Of a stretch of 64,000 nt of DNA, positions 26,433-34,294 are shown in pieces. The stretch is from Propionibacterium cyclohexanicum. Its GTDB lineage: Bacteria; Actinomycetota; Actinomycetes; Propionibacteriales; Propionibacteriaceae. The position numbers and the translations under genes were made by a program. The stretch is from NCBI RefSeq assembly GCF_900111365.1, contig NZ_FOGZ01000007.1, positions 1 to 64,000 on the forward strand. The letters are read 5' to 3'. Each line of letters starts with the position of its first letter. Within the stretch, counting starts at the first letter, position 1. The notes beneath the pieces are model-generated. The model searched no databases. It saw only the letters and a program-made list of their open reading frames with translations, and was not told where the DNA came from.

Positions 26433-27176
26433 GTGTCAGCTCTCACCTTCCTCCTGCTCATCGTCGCCGGTGTGGGAGCTGGCCTGGTCGGCTACCTCGC
26501 AGGACTGGCCTCACTCGTGAGCTATCCCGTGCTGCTGGCAGTGGGGCTGCCTCCTATCGCTGCGAATGTCACCAATACGGTGGCGCTGGTCGGGGCGAGC
26601 GCCGGGTCGACGATACGCGGGGCGCGCTTCTATCTCAAGACGGAACGTCGCCAAACACTTCGCGAGTGCGGCATTGCCGCTGTCGGCGGGCTGGCCGGGG
26701 GCGGGCTGCTGCTGGCAGGCGGGGAAGCCAGCTTCCAGAGCATCGTGCCATGGCTCGTCCTGCTGGCCTCAGGGCTGCTGGTGTTCTCGCCAGCCATCCT
26801 CACCCTGCACGGCGAGCGTCCCCTCCCCGCCTGGATCTACCCTGCGTTGTTGTTCATGACGTGCATCTACGGCGGCTATTTCGGCGCTGGTGCAGGTGTC
26901 ATCTACCTTGCGGTCACGGCCCTGGCCTCGCAGATGTCCTTCGACAAGTCGGTCTTCGTGAAGTCCCTGCTGCTGGGAATCAGCAATTTCACGGCGATGC
27001 TGCTGTTCGTGTTCTCGGGCTCGATCAACTGGTGGGCGGCGCTGGCCCTCGGTATCGGGTGCACGGCCGGAGGCTATCTGGGGCCGATGGTGCAACGGCT
27101 CATCCCCGAGCCAGCGCTGCGCTGGAGCATCGGGGTGGCTGGGCTCGGGCTGGCCGTGTGGCTGTGGGTGCGCTGA
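26433..27176 (+). CDS. TauE/SafE family permease
   Basis: A 247-residue membrane protein with about eight hydrophobic segments in two related halves, as in the sulphite exporter/anion permease family (DUF81). Landmarks are AGVGAGLVGYLAGLASLVSYPVLL near the N-terminus, PPIAANVTNTVAL, and in the second half FMTCIYGGYFGAGAGVIYLA with KSVFVKSLLLGISNFTA. GTG 26433 is chosen over upstream in-frame codons because it gives the usual N-terminus and has a -10 box at the right distance. The transported anion is unknown. Confidence 0.85.
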   Translation: MSALTFLLLIVAGVGAGLVGYLAGLASLVSYPVLLAVGLPPIAANVTNTVALVGASAGSTIRGARFYLKTERRQTLRECGIAAVGGLAGGGLLLAGGEASFQSIVPWLVLLASGLLVFSPAILTLHGERPLPAWIYPALLFMTCIYGGYFGAGAGVIYLAVTALASQMSFDKSVFVKSLLLGISNFTAMLLFVFSGSINWWAALALGIGCTAGGYLGPMVQRLIPEPALRWSIGVAGLGLAVWLWVR

Positions 27177-27235
27177 TTCCTGCGAAATCAGCCAACATTT
27201 ATCGCCGTCACACCGATGGCCCGGCATGTCCTGGG

Positions 27236-27241
27236 TAACGT
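27236..27241 (+). promoter_or_regulatory. -10 box of a leaderless VOC protein gene
   Basis: TAACGT lies 6 nt before ATG 27248. Confidence 0.45.
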
Positions 27242-27247
27242 CACCGC

Positions 27248-28162
27248 ATGCCCCAGAAGATCATCCCCAGCCTGTGGTTCGACCACACCGCCCGCGAGGC
27301 CGTCGACTTCTACCTGCGAGCCTTCCCCGACGCCGAGGAGATCACGGTCACCCGCTATCCGCACGAGGGACTCCTCGATTTCCAGCAGGAGTTCGCCGGG
27401 CAGGAACTCGAGATCACCTTCCGCCTCGGCGACATGACGTTCTCCGCGATCAATGCCGGCCCGGAGTTCGCCATCAATCACTCCATCTCGATGATGCTTC
27501 ACTTCGATCCCCGCACCGACGCCGATGCCCGCCGTCATCTCGATGAGTTGTGGGCTGCCCTCGGGGAGGGGGGCACGGCGCTCATGGAGCTGGACTCCTA
27601 CGATTTCTCAGCCCATTACGGCTGGCTTCGGGACCGCTACGGAATGACCTGGCAGCTCATCCTCAGCAATCCCGACTCCGAACCGCGTCCTTTCATCACC
27701 CCGAGCCTCATGTTCCCCCACAACAAGGCCCAGGGCCACGAGGCCATCGAGCTGTACACCTCACTGTTCGAGAATTCGAGAGTGGGTACCGTTGCGCCCT
27801 ATCCACCCGAGGCCGAGATGGCGGACGGCTCGATCATGTATTCCGACTTCCAGCTCGCAGGTCAGTGGTTCGTCATCATGGATGCCGGCGGCCCCCAGGA
27901 GTGCACCTTCAACGAGGGAGTCTCGCTCGTCGTGAACTGTGCTGACCAAGCCGAGATCGACAGGCTGTGGGATGCCCTGTCAGCTGTGCCGGAAGCCGAG
28001 CAGTGCGGCTGGTGCAAGGACCGATTCGGGGTGAGCTGGCAGATCGTGCCGCAGAACATGGATGAACTCATGGCGATTCCCCATAGCTACGAGGCCCTGC
28101 TTCGGATGCACAAGATCGTCATCGCCGACTTCCGGGCCGGCGGTGCCGATACGGCGCAATGA
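27248..28162 (+). CDS. PhnB-like VOC family protein, two domains
   Basis: A 304-residue protein made of two successive PhnB/3-demethylubiquinone-methyltransferase-like vicinal oxygen chelate domains. The first begins QKIIPSLWFDHTAREAVDFYLRAFP and the second FITPSLMFPHNKAQGHEAIELYTSLF, each followed by the family's DxxFSAIN or DFQLAGQWFVIMDAG strand and an LWxALxEGG or LWDALSAVPEAEQCGWCKDRFGVSWQIVP ending. Most family members have a single domain, and the duplication is seen in some actinobacteria. No catalytic function is established for this group. The next gene starts 22 bases later and may share the transcript. Confidence 0.85.
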   Translation: MPQKIIPSLWFDHTAREAVDFYLRAFPDAEEITVTRYPHEGLLDFQQEFAGQELEITFRLGDMTFSAINAGPEFAINHSISMMLHFDPRTDADARRHLDELWAALGEGGTALMELDSYDFSAHYGWLRDRYGMTWQLILSNPDSEPRPFITPSLMFPHNKAQGHEAIELYTSLFENSRVGTVAPYPPEAEMADGSIMYSDFQLAGQWFVIMDAGGPQECTFNEGVSLVVNCADQAEIDRLWDALSAVPEAEQCGWCKDRFGVSWQIVPQNMDELMAIPHSYEALLRMHKIVIADFRAGGADTAQ

Positions 28163-28184
28163 CGCGCACTGTGATGGAGGCACG

Positions 28185-28742
28185 ATGAGCAGTAATCGCA
28201 CGTGGCAGGGCTGTGTTTTTGTCGGCGCGAGTCTGGACGGTTTCATCGCCCGCGATGACGGCGACATCGCGTGGCTGAGCCGGCCACGCCCGAGGATTCA
28301 TGCCCAGCCCACGAGCAGTCTGCCGGCCCTGACCTGGGAGGACTTCTTTCCGAGCATCGACGTGATCGTCATGGGACGGGCCACCTATGAACTGGCGATG
28401 AGCTTCAGCCAGTGGCCCTATGAGGAGCGGCCGATGATTGTGCTCAGCCACGGTCTCGCCGAGCAGGAGGGTCACGTCGAGGTGGCGCGCTCGGTGGACG
28501 ATGCGGTGCGCGCCATCGAGCGTCACGAGGGACGCCGGGTCTACGTGGACGGCGGCCAGACCATTCAGTCATTCCTGGCCGCGGGGCTCATCGACGAACT
28601 CACCGTGGCCTTCGCGCCGGTGCTCCTAGGAAAGGGGATCCGGTTGTTCGGCGAGGTGAGCTCCGACATCCTGCTCACCGTGCGCGGAAGCCACGTGAGT
28701 TCACCCGACGGGTTGCTGCGCGTCACCTACGACGTGGCATGA
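28185..28742 (+). CDS. RibD C-terminal/dihydrofolate-reductase-fold protein
   Basis: A 185-residue protein of the bacterial bifunctional deaminase-reductase C-terminal family. The N-terminal strand FVGASLDGFIARDDGDIAWL and the NADPH-binding MGRATYELAMSF region are characteristic, and VYVDGGQTIQSFLAAGLIDELTVAFAPVLLGKG is the classic C-terminal segment. It is probably an NADPH-dependent reductase of unknown substrate and not the essential folate enzyme. GGAGG lies about 5 nt before ATG 28185, and it follows the VOC gene closely. Confidence 0.88.
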   Translation: MSSNRTWQGCVFVGASLDGFIARDDGDIAWLSRPRPRIHAQPTSSLPALTWEDFFPSIDVIVMGRATYELAMSFSQWPYEERPMIVLSHGLAEQEGHVEVARSVDDAVRAIERHEGRRVYVDGGQTIQSFLAAGLIDELTVAFAPVLLGKGIRLFGEVSSDILLTVRGSHVSSPDGLLRVTYDVA

Positions 28743-28836
28743 GCCAGGCGCCGTGAGCGGGCTCCCCGCCCCCTGGCAAAGACCCGGATTGTCTTCGACC
28801 GGCCTGCTTGCCGGCCGCGTCGCACGCTGGCATCAG

Positions 28837-28842
28837 TAGGGT
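28837..28842 (+). promoter_or_regulatory. -10 box of a leaderless small membrane protein gene
   Basis: TAGGGT lies 7 nt before ATG 28850. Confidence 0.45.
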
Positions 28843-28849
28843 GTCCCTC

Positions 28850-29374
28850 ATGCCACCACGCAATCCCTTCCGCCGCTCCAGCCCGGGGCGCGCCTCGGCC
28901 CGCCCCATCACGATTTCGCGGGTGACGAGGCTGCTGCTCGTGACGGTGTGGATCTGGTTCATTGCCGCGCCCCTGTTCGCCATCCTCATGTTCGCCATCG
29001 GCAAGTGGCCGATCGGCTTCCTGTTCGCGGTGATCACGCCGTTCTCCTGGTGGACCTTGCCGGTCGCCCGGCGCCAGTACCGCGCCTGGCCGCGCCGCAG
29101 CGTCGATGCGCCGAGTGCACAGCTGGGCGATGCACTGGCACTCACCGAGGGGCTGGTCACCGACGGCTTCCGCGCCATCGCGCCGCGCGACTGTCGAATC
29201 ACGGTGGCGCTCGTGGACTCCGGTGGGACCCGCAGCTATTTCGTGCGCTGCGTGGGTGGCGGGGAGACGATCGAGGCGCGCGTCCCCACCGAGGCCGGGC
29301 CCCAGACCGTGGCATTCCTGCGTGCCGCGCAGGCGGCAGGTGCCCAGACGCCGGAGGCACTGCCGCGGCAGTGA
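28850..29374 (+). CDS. Two-helix membrane protein of unknown function
   Basis: A 174-residue protein I cannot assign. A basic, Pro/Ser-rich N-terminus (about 30 residues) is followed by two membrane helices (about 34-56 and 60-75) and a soluble C-terminal domain of about 90 residues (ALTEGLVTDGFRAIAPRDCRITVALVD, RSYFVRCVGGGETIEARVP) that looks folded. Coding-type GC bias and a -10 box at leaderless distance support it as a real gene. Confidence 0.7.
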   Translation: MPPRNPFRRSSPGRASARPITISRVTRLLLVTVWIWFIAAPLFAILMFAIGKWPIGFLFAVITPFSWWTLPVARRQYRAWPRRSVDAPSAQLGDALALTEGLVTDGFRAIAPRDCRITVALVDSGGTRSYFVRCVGGGETIEARVPTEAGPQTVAFLRAAQAAGAQTPEALPRQ

Positions 29375-29400
29375 GCCCCTGAGGGCGGTAGGCCACGGGC

Positions 29401-30888
29401 TCACGGGATGGCGCGCCGCTCCTGGTGGCGTCGTTTCAGCTGATAGGCGAGCGCCAGCGCCCCCACCCACAGTGGCCCGGCGATCACGGCGGGACGATAG
29501 CCGGGGGACTGCGCCATGAGGACGATGACGAAGGCGAAGAAGAGCAGGACGAACACCGTGGAGCAGCGGCCGCCGGGCAGCCGGAAGCGAAGTCCGGCGG
29601 CCTCATCGGCAGTGAGGCTGTTCCGGAATTTCCACTGCGTGATCATGATCATCGACCAATTGATGATCCCGGCGATCACGGCCACGGACATGAGATAGGT
29701 GAACGCGAAATCGGGCCAGATGAGTATCACCGCCACCGCGACCGCGGTTACCCCCGATGAGCTGAGCACGCCCGCCACCGGAATGTCGTGGCGCGAGAGC
29801 CTGCTGAGCCAGCGCGGCGCATTGCCCTGCTCGGCCAGGGAGTAGAGCATCCGCCCATTGGAGTACAGCCCCGAGTTGTACACCGACAGCGCGGCGGTGA
29901 TGACCACGAAGTTGAGCACATCGGCGGCACCCGGGACACCCACAGTGCCGAAGATCTGGACGAACGGGCTCATCTGGCCAGTGATCTGGCGCCACGGCAC
30001 GACCGCCATGATGACGCCGAGCGCCCCGACATAGAAGATGAGGATGCGCCAGATCACCCGATTGACCGCCCGAGGGATGGTGCGCCGGGGATTCTTGGCC
30101 TCCCCTGCCGTGATGCCGATCAATTCGACGCCCCCGAAGGCGAACACCACCACCGGGACGGCCAGCAAGAGTCCCCTTGCCCCCAACGGGAAAAACCCGC
30201 CGTCGGACACCAGATGCGCGAAACTGGGCCTTGGCAAGTTCGGATTCCTGGTGATCCCGAAGACCACCACGACAAGACCGAGGATGATCATGCCGATGAC
30301 CGCGACCACCTTGATGACGGCGAACCAGAACTCGAATTCGCCGAAGGCCCTCACCCCCAACAGGTTGACCCCCGTCATGACAACGAGGAAAAACCCCGCC
30401 GTCGCCCACCGCGGCACGCCGGGCAGCCAGTAGTCGATATAGATGCCTACCACCGACAGCTCGGCCATCGACACGGCGATGTAATTGAACCAGTAGTTCC
30501 AGCCCGAGACGAATCCGGCACGTGGGCTCCAGTAGGTGTAGGCGTAGTGGCTGAAAGCCCCCGCCACCGGCTCGTGCACGGACATTTCACCAAGCGCCCG
30601 CACGACGAGGAAGATGACCGCTCCAGACACCAGATAGGCGAGGAGCACCGAGGGACCGGCCACCGAGATGGCATCCGATGAGCCGTAGAACAGGCCGGTG
30701 CCGAGGGCGCCCCCGAGCGCGATCATCTGGATGTTGCGGTTCTTCAGCCCGCGCCTCAGCTGGGTCCGGTGAGGTACAGGCGGGGATGTGGTCATTGCTG
30801 TACGGTCCTGCTCCGCAGTATTGCCCTGCTCCGGAGTATTGCCCCGCTCCGCTGTACTGTCCTGCTCCGTCGGGTGGTGCCTGGACAT
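29401..30888 (-). CDS. Amino acid permease (APC family)
   Basis: An amino acid/polyamine/organocation transporter with 12 predicted helices. The start of the transport domain, LRRGLKNRNIQMIALGGALGTGLFYGSSDAI, is the hallmark of the AAT group (proline-, aromatic- or GABA-type permeases), and FAFGGVELIGITAGEAKNPRRTIPRAVNRV carries the conserved E-x-x-NP loop. From ATG 30888 it is 495 residues. ATG 30795 would give 464 residues and a more usual N-terminus, with AGGA about 10 nt upstream. I list the longer form because an in-frame hexapeptide-coding repeat lies between the two; the true start is unsettled. The substrate is unknown. Confidence 0.88.
   Translation of the reverse strand: MSRHHPTEQDSTAERGNTPEQGNTAEQDRTAMTTSPPVPHRTQLRRGLKNRNIQMIALGGALGTGLFYGSSDAISVAGPSVLLAYLVSGAVIFLVVRALGEMSVHEPVAGAFSHYAYTYWSPRAGFVSGWNYWFNYIAVSMAELSVVGIYIDYWLPGVPRWATAGFFLVVMTGVNLLGVRAFGEFEFWFAVIKVVAVIGMIILGLVVVVFGITRNPNLPRPSFAHLVSDGGFFPLGARGLLLAVPVVVFAFGGVELIGITAGEAKNPRRTIPRAVNRVIWRILIFYVGALGVIMAVVPWRQITGQMSPFVQIFGTVGVPGAADVLNFVVITAALSVYNSGLYSNGRMLYSLAEQGNAPRWLSRLSRHDIPVAGVLSSSGVTAVAVAVILIWPDFAFTYLMSVAVIAGIINWSMIMITQWKFRNSLTADEAAGLRFRLPGGRCSTVFVLLFFAFVIVLMAQSPGYRPAVIAGPLWVGALALAYQLKRRHQERRAIP
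30800..30871. repeat. Four 18-bp tandem repeats at the permease 5' end
   Basis: Units start at 30800, 30818, 30836 and 30854 and share a GTA(C/T)TG(T/C)CC(T/C)GCTCCG core. On the minus strand each unit can encode six residues such as TAEQDR or NTPEQG. If the downstream ATG is used, the repeat is a 5' untranslated array with repeated GGAGCAGG. Confidence 0.85.
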
Positions 30889-30925
30889 CCGCCCCGGCGG
30901 CGCTCTGGCGCGTCCCCGGGCGTGC

Positions 30926-31384
30926 TCACTCGCTGCTGGTCTCGGACAAGGCCTTGAGTCGAGTGAGCGAGGCCTGGAGGTTCTCCGGGCGGGTCCTGGC
31001 CGCCCGCTGCCTGCGCGCTTCCTCGCTCGGGGGCAGACCGGACCAGTCATAGCTGTGGCGCACGAGGGTGTGATCTGCGTCGATCGGCTCGAGTTCCCAG
31101 CGCCACAGCTGACCGAAGGGTGCCCCACCGACAGGACCGGGGCACCATGCGATGCGCCGGCCTTCCTCGAATTCCACGATGTGGTTCTCGCGGGCATCTC
31201 CTGAAGTGATGAGCGTCACGAATGACTCGCCGAGCTGGTAGATCCGCTGGCCCGGGTCTGCGGACTCGAGATTGTCGTTGCCGTCCCAGGACGGCTGACG
31301 AGCCGGGTCCGCAATGAACTCGAAGATGACGCCAGCAGGCGCCGCGATCTCGGTCTCAGCGGTGACGAGCTTGTCGGTGGGCAT
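30926..31384 (-). CDS. SRPBCC family protein
   Basis: A 152-residue START/Bet v 1-like (polyketide cyclase/dehydrase type) protein. The opening TAETEIAAPAGVIFEFIADPARQPSWDG and later WRWELEPIDADHTLVRHSYDW have the pattern of the hydrophobic-ligand-binding helix-grip fold. A ligand or reaction cannot be named. It lies 37 bp upstream of the longer permease start on the same strand and could share its transcript. Confidence 0.8.
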   Translation of the reverse strand: MPTDKLVTAETEIAAPAGVIFEFIADPARQPSWDGNDNLESADPGQRIYQLGESFVTLITSGDARENHIVEFEEGRRIAWCPGPVGGAPFGQLWRWELEPIDADHTLVRHSYDWSGLPPSEEARRQRAARTRPENLQASLTRLKALSETSSE

Positions 31385-31531
31385 CTGTGGTGAATCCTCC
31401 GTCGCGTGTCCGGGCGCAGGCCATCCGCGTCGGGTGCCGGGGCCGTGGGGCCTCGAGAACTCATGGTTGCCCTCGCCCCGGCGGGCGTCAAGGGCGGTGC
31501 CGGGGGGCGCCCGGCTCCAGGCGCGAGCCGA

Positions 31532-32335
31532 TCACCGGCGGAAGCCGCCCTCGCTGTTGATCACCTGACCGACGATCCACTGCGCGTCATCGCTGACGAG
31601 CCATCCGATGAGCCGGGCGGGATCCTCGGGAGTGCCGAACCGCCCAGTGGGGAATCGGCGCTTGAGGGATTCCAGGGAGGTGTCGTCGATACCCTGCCCC
31701 GGATCGAGATAGCCGGTGTTCACAGGCCCGGGATTCACGGTGTTCATCACGATGCCCTGCTCGATGAGCTCGTCCGCGACCGTGCGCGTGACTCCCGCCA
31801 GCGCGGCCTTTGCCGAGGCATAGCCGATCTCTGCGGGCATGATTCCCTGCTGCTGCCCGGAGGTCATCCAGATGACCCGTCCGCCGACGCGATGGGGGTC
31901 ATGGACCTGCATGAATGCCTGCGTGAGGAGCAGCACCGAGCGCGCATCGACATTCCAGTGCCCATCCAGCTGCTCGGCCGTGATCTCGGCCAGGCAGGCG
32001 TCGCCCCCGGATCGAGCGTGGACGCAAACGAGGATGTCGAGCGGGCCTGCGAGCTCGCGGGCGTGCTCGATCAGTTCGCCGGCAGCGTCCGGGGCGGCCA
32101 GATCCGCCGCGAGATGGTGCAGGTCGGCGCCCGGAACGAGGTGGTCACGAAGGTCCGCGAGTACCTCGCCGAGATCATCGGCACCCCACGGCTGTGCCAT
32201 GTCGTGGGGCCGATGATGCTGCACGACAAGGCTGGCCCCCATCTCGGCGAGCACTCGCGCCACCGCTGCGCCGATCCCGCGGCGGCGACTGACGCCGGTC
32301 ACCACTGCAACCCGGCCATCCAGGGGTAGCTGCAT
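31532..32335 (-). CDS. SDR family oxidoreductase
   Basis: A 267-residue short-chain dehydrogenase/reductase related to 3-oxoacyl-ACP reductases. The cofactor loop is atypical: VTGVSRRRGIGAAV in place of TGxxxGIG, the form found in a group of actinobacterial FabG-like proteins. The catalytic Tyr and Lys are in the YASAKAAL segment (YxxxK), with the Ser in the preceding MTSGQQQG strand, and NPGPVNTGYLD is the usual loop after it. The C-terminal WIVGQVINSEGGFRR replaces the common TGQVIxxDGG. The substrate is unknown. Confidence 0.88.
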   Translation of the reverse strand: MQLPLDGRVAVVTGVSRRRGIGAAVARVLAEMGASLVVQHHRPHDMAQPWGADDLGEVLADLRDHLVPGADLHHLAADLAAPDAAGELIEHARELAGPLDILVCVHARSGGDACLAEITAEQLDGHWNVDARSVLLLTQAFMQVHDPHRVGGRVIWMTSGQQQGIMPAEIGYASAKAALAGVTRTVADELIEQGIVMNTVNPGPVNTGYLDPGQGIDDTSLESLKRRFPTGRFGTPEDPARLIGWLVSDDAQWIVGQVINSEGGFRR

Positions 32336-32341
32336 CCGGCA

Positions 32342-32347
32342 AGTCTA
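32342..32347 (-). promoter_or_regulatory. -10 box of a leaderless SDR gene
   Basis: Read on the minus strand, TAGACT lies 6 nt before the ATG at 32335. Confidence 0.45.
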
Positions 32348-32482
32348 GACAGGGCGAGCTCGGCCACGCGAGCATCGCTTTCTCCAGGAGGAACGAACAG
32401 TGCTCAGCCAGGGTCGCGGCGCTGTCCTCGTCGGCCAACTCGCGCAGGTGCTCGGGAGCGCGTCGAGGCGCACAAGGAGCGG

Positions 32483-32713
32483 ATGCTCACCGAGGTCCGC
32501 GCCTACCGCCTCCGCGAGCTGCGTGAACAAGCCGGGCTCACCCAAGCACAGCTCGCCGAGCGCATCGGCGTCGGCCAGCGCCAGGTCTCCAAGATCGAAC
32601 ACGGTGACCCCGACAGCGCGAAGATCGGCACGATCCGCAGCTACCTCGAGGCCGTCGGCGGCGGGCTCACCATCGAGTACGTGATGGGCGATCAGCGCGT
32701 ACAGCTCGCCTGA
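32483..32713 (+). CDS. XRE-family helix-turn-helix protein (orphan HigA-like antitoxin)
   Basis: A 76-residue protein with a clean lambda-repressor-type helix-turn-helix: LRELREQAGLTQAQLAERIG, then GQRQVSKIEHGD. It resembles the DNA-binding part of RelE/HigB-partner antitoxins. The in-frame codons just upstream still encode RVEAHKER, which belongs to such antitoxins, but no start codon is available further up, so the N-terminus looks truncated. No toxin gene is found beside it. AAGGAG lies 3 nt before ATG 32483. I read it as a remnant that may still bind DNA. Confidence 0.75.
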   Translation: MLTEVRAYRLRELREQAGLTQAQLAERIGVGQRQVSKIEHGDPDSAKIGTIRSYLEAVGGGLTIEYVMGDQRVQLA

Positions 32714-32946
32714 CGAGACATAGCGAGTTCGTCGTGAGCGAGATATACTTGAGGGTCGACACCTTACCTGAGCCGCCCGGCGAGTGAACGCCTACCCGCT
32801 GAGCAGCGGCCTTCGCGAGCGCGGCCTGCCCCCCGGCGAGGATCCCGCGTGAGGCGATCAAGTTCGGCGCTCGGGCCGCACTGAGATCGCGGTCAGCCGA
32901 GACCGGAAGCGCTGGCATTGACCGGGACGGGATGGAGTAGATCGTA

Positions 32947-33339
32947 ATGGACGATGATCAGCGCTCACGGGACGCGCCGCTGTGGTCGACTTCGGCCGAG
33001 GACCTCGCTCGGGTGATCGCCAAGCGTCCGGGGATGTATCTCGGCGGAGCCTCATACGAGCGCGCGGTCGGCTTCCTCACAGGAGTGGCCAGCATCGTCT
33101 CCACGCCGAGCTCATCAGCTTCTCCGGACGTTGCTCCCGACGAGTTCAGTGCCGGGAGGAGTTCCGATCTGCTCGTGCGCCTGTCTGCCCTCGAGCACGG
33201 CGCGGGAGTCGACGACCACGAGGCGATCTTGACCCTCGAGCCGCTGCTCGCAGAGGTACTCACCGCGCTGCAGCATCAGGACGAGGCCTCGCCTCGTCTC
33301 TCCTCGGCAACCGGTCCGGACATCACAACCAGGGGTTGA
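32947..33339 (+). CDS. Hypothetical protein
   Basis: A 130-residue protein I do not recognise. Its start, STSAEDLARVIAKRPGMYLGGASYERAVGFLTGV, contains RPGMYLG, like the loop at the N-terminus of GyrB/ParE, but no other GHKL motif follows. The middle (about 50-75) is Ser/Pro-rich and a neighbouring frame is also open there, so an old frameshift is possible. The C-terminal 40 residues look helical. A TATACT box lies 190 bases upstream, with a gap between them that shows no gene. Confidence 0.5.
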   Translation: MDDDQRSRDAPLWSTSAEDLARVIAKRPGMYLGGASYERAVGFLTGVASIVSTPSSSASPDVAPDEFSAGRSSDLLVRLSALEHGAGVDDHEAILTLEPLLAEVLTALQHQDEASPRLSSATGPDITTRG

Positions 33340-33361
33340 AGCGGAACTCGATCAGACTGCC

Positions 33362-33777
33362 TCAGCGTGAACGGTGTGCAGTCGTGCCCGGAGCGATGAC
33401 ATCTAGCCCCGCCGCCCGTGCCGCGTCGCCAAGACGTGAGTCGTATGTGAGAACGGCCTGGGCGTCCAGGCGTATCGCCGCCTCCAGGTGCAGGGCGTCG
33501 AGCGTACGCGCATAGCGATCGGCAAGAATCCTGCCGAGCGGTATGTGGCCCTGTCGAGGACAGCAAGCCCCACGCCGTCGAGGATCGCGCTGACCTTCGC
33601 CTGGTCCCGCCCCTCCCGCACGGCCATGCGTCGCAATTCGGTCTCGAGCAGATCGCTCGAGACGAGCCGCACGTTCGCCTCGTCGAGCCAAGCCGCCAAT
33701 GCCTCAGTATCCGGTTGCGCGACGAGAAGCGCCCCGAGCGCCGAGGCGTCGGCATAGACGAGCGGAACGTCGCTCAC
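33362..33777 (-). pseudogene. VapC-type PIN-domain toxin, frameshifted
   Basis: The N-terminal part in one frame (LVYADASALGALLVAQPDT with the first PIN Asp, then SSDLLETELRRMA with the conserved Glu) runs to about TYRSAGFLP. The C-terminal PIN part (ADRYARTLDALHLEAAIRL and AVLTYDSRLGDAARAAGL) continues in another frame and ends at 33362. The switch falls around 33505-33540, so an indel has split the gene. The start is a GTG that overlaps the antitoxin stop (GTGA). Unless the indel is a sequencing error or frameshifting restores it, the toxin is dead. Confidence 0.8.
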
Positions 33778-34055
33778 ACTCGATCCTCACGCAGCTCATC
33801 GGGGATCTGCGCCATCGCGCGATCGCTCTCGGTCTGCGGAGGCCTCAGCGCCGCCCAGCCACCGAGACGCTTCGCTGGCCGCGTGATCGGCAAGGTGGGG
33901 GCCGGAGCATCGAGCGGAACGATCCGACCGACCGGTACTCCGCGATTGGTCAGCACGAAGGACCGCCCCTCACTGACAGCCCGGAGCACGCGACCGGACT
34001 CGTTGCGCAACTCGCGCTGCGAAAGGCTCTCCTCCGGCGGCACCGTCGCACTCAT
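33774..34055 (-). CDS. Phd/YefM-type antitoxin (VapB partner)
   Basis: A 93-residue Phd/YefM-fold antitoxin: SQRELRNESGRVLRAVSEGRSFVLTNRGVPVGRIVPL is the typical dimerisation and DNA-binding region. The C-terminal half (KRLGGWAALRPPQTESDRAMAQIPDELREDRV) is the toxin-wrapping tail. It is upstream of, and coupled to, the frameshifted VapC gene. It would act as a repressor of its own promoter and as a neutraliser of a VapC toxin. Intact antitoxin with a broken toxin is a common decay state. Confidence 0.85.
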   Translation of the reverse strand: MSATVPPEESLSQRELRNESGRVLRAVSEGRSFVLTNRGVPVGRIVPLDAPAPTLPITRPAKRLGGWAALRPPQTESDRAMAQIPDELREDRV

Positions 34056-34294
34056 GACTAGGACGTAGCACGTGCGCTACACCTTGGCGCGCAGCTGCCT
34101 CGCGTTGCGTCAGTCGAGACGGGCGTCAGCAAGATGACGCTGGACGGTGACTGGGCGACTTGAGATCGGAGATCGTCTGCATCTGTGACTCTGTCCGGCT
34201 CTCATGCTCACGCCAACGTCATGCCGATCTCCCTCCCCGATCCGCCTGGCCATGGTTCCACCTCGCATCCGAGGGCGTCATCCTCACAGCGCAG

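Noticed and set aside
32175-32438. Minus-strand frame upstream of the SDR gene with a protein-like stretch
   Set aside because: No start codon with support and no match to any family; it may be chance or a remnant, so it is mentioned only as a possible junction.
32947-33339. GyrB/ParE-like GHKL ATPase fragment
   Set aside because: Only the RPGMYLG loop resembles it; the ATP-binding DxGxG motif and others are absent.
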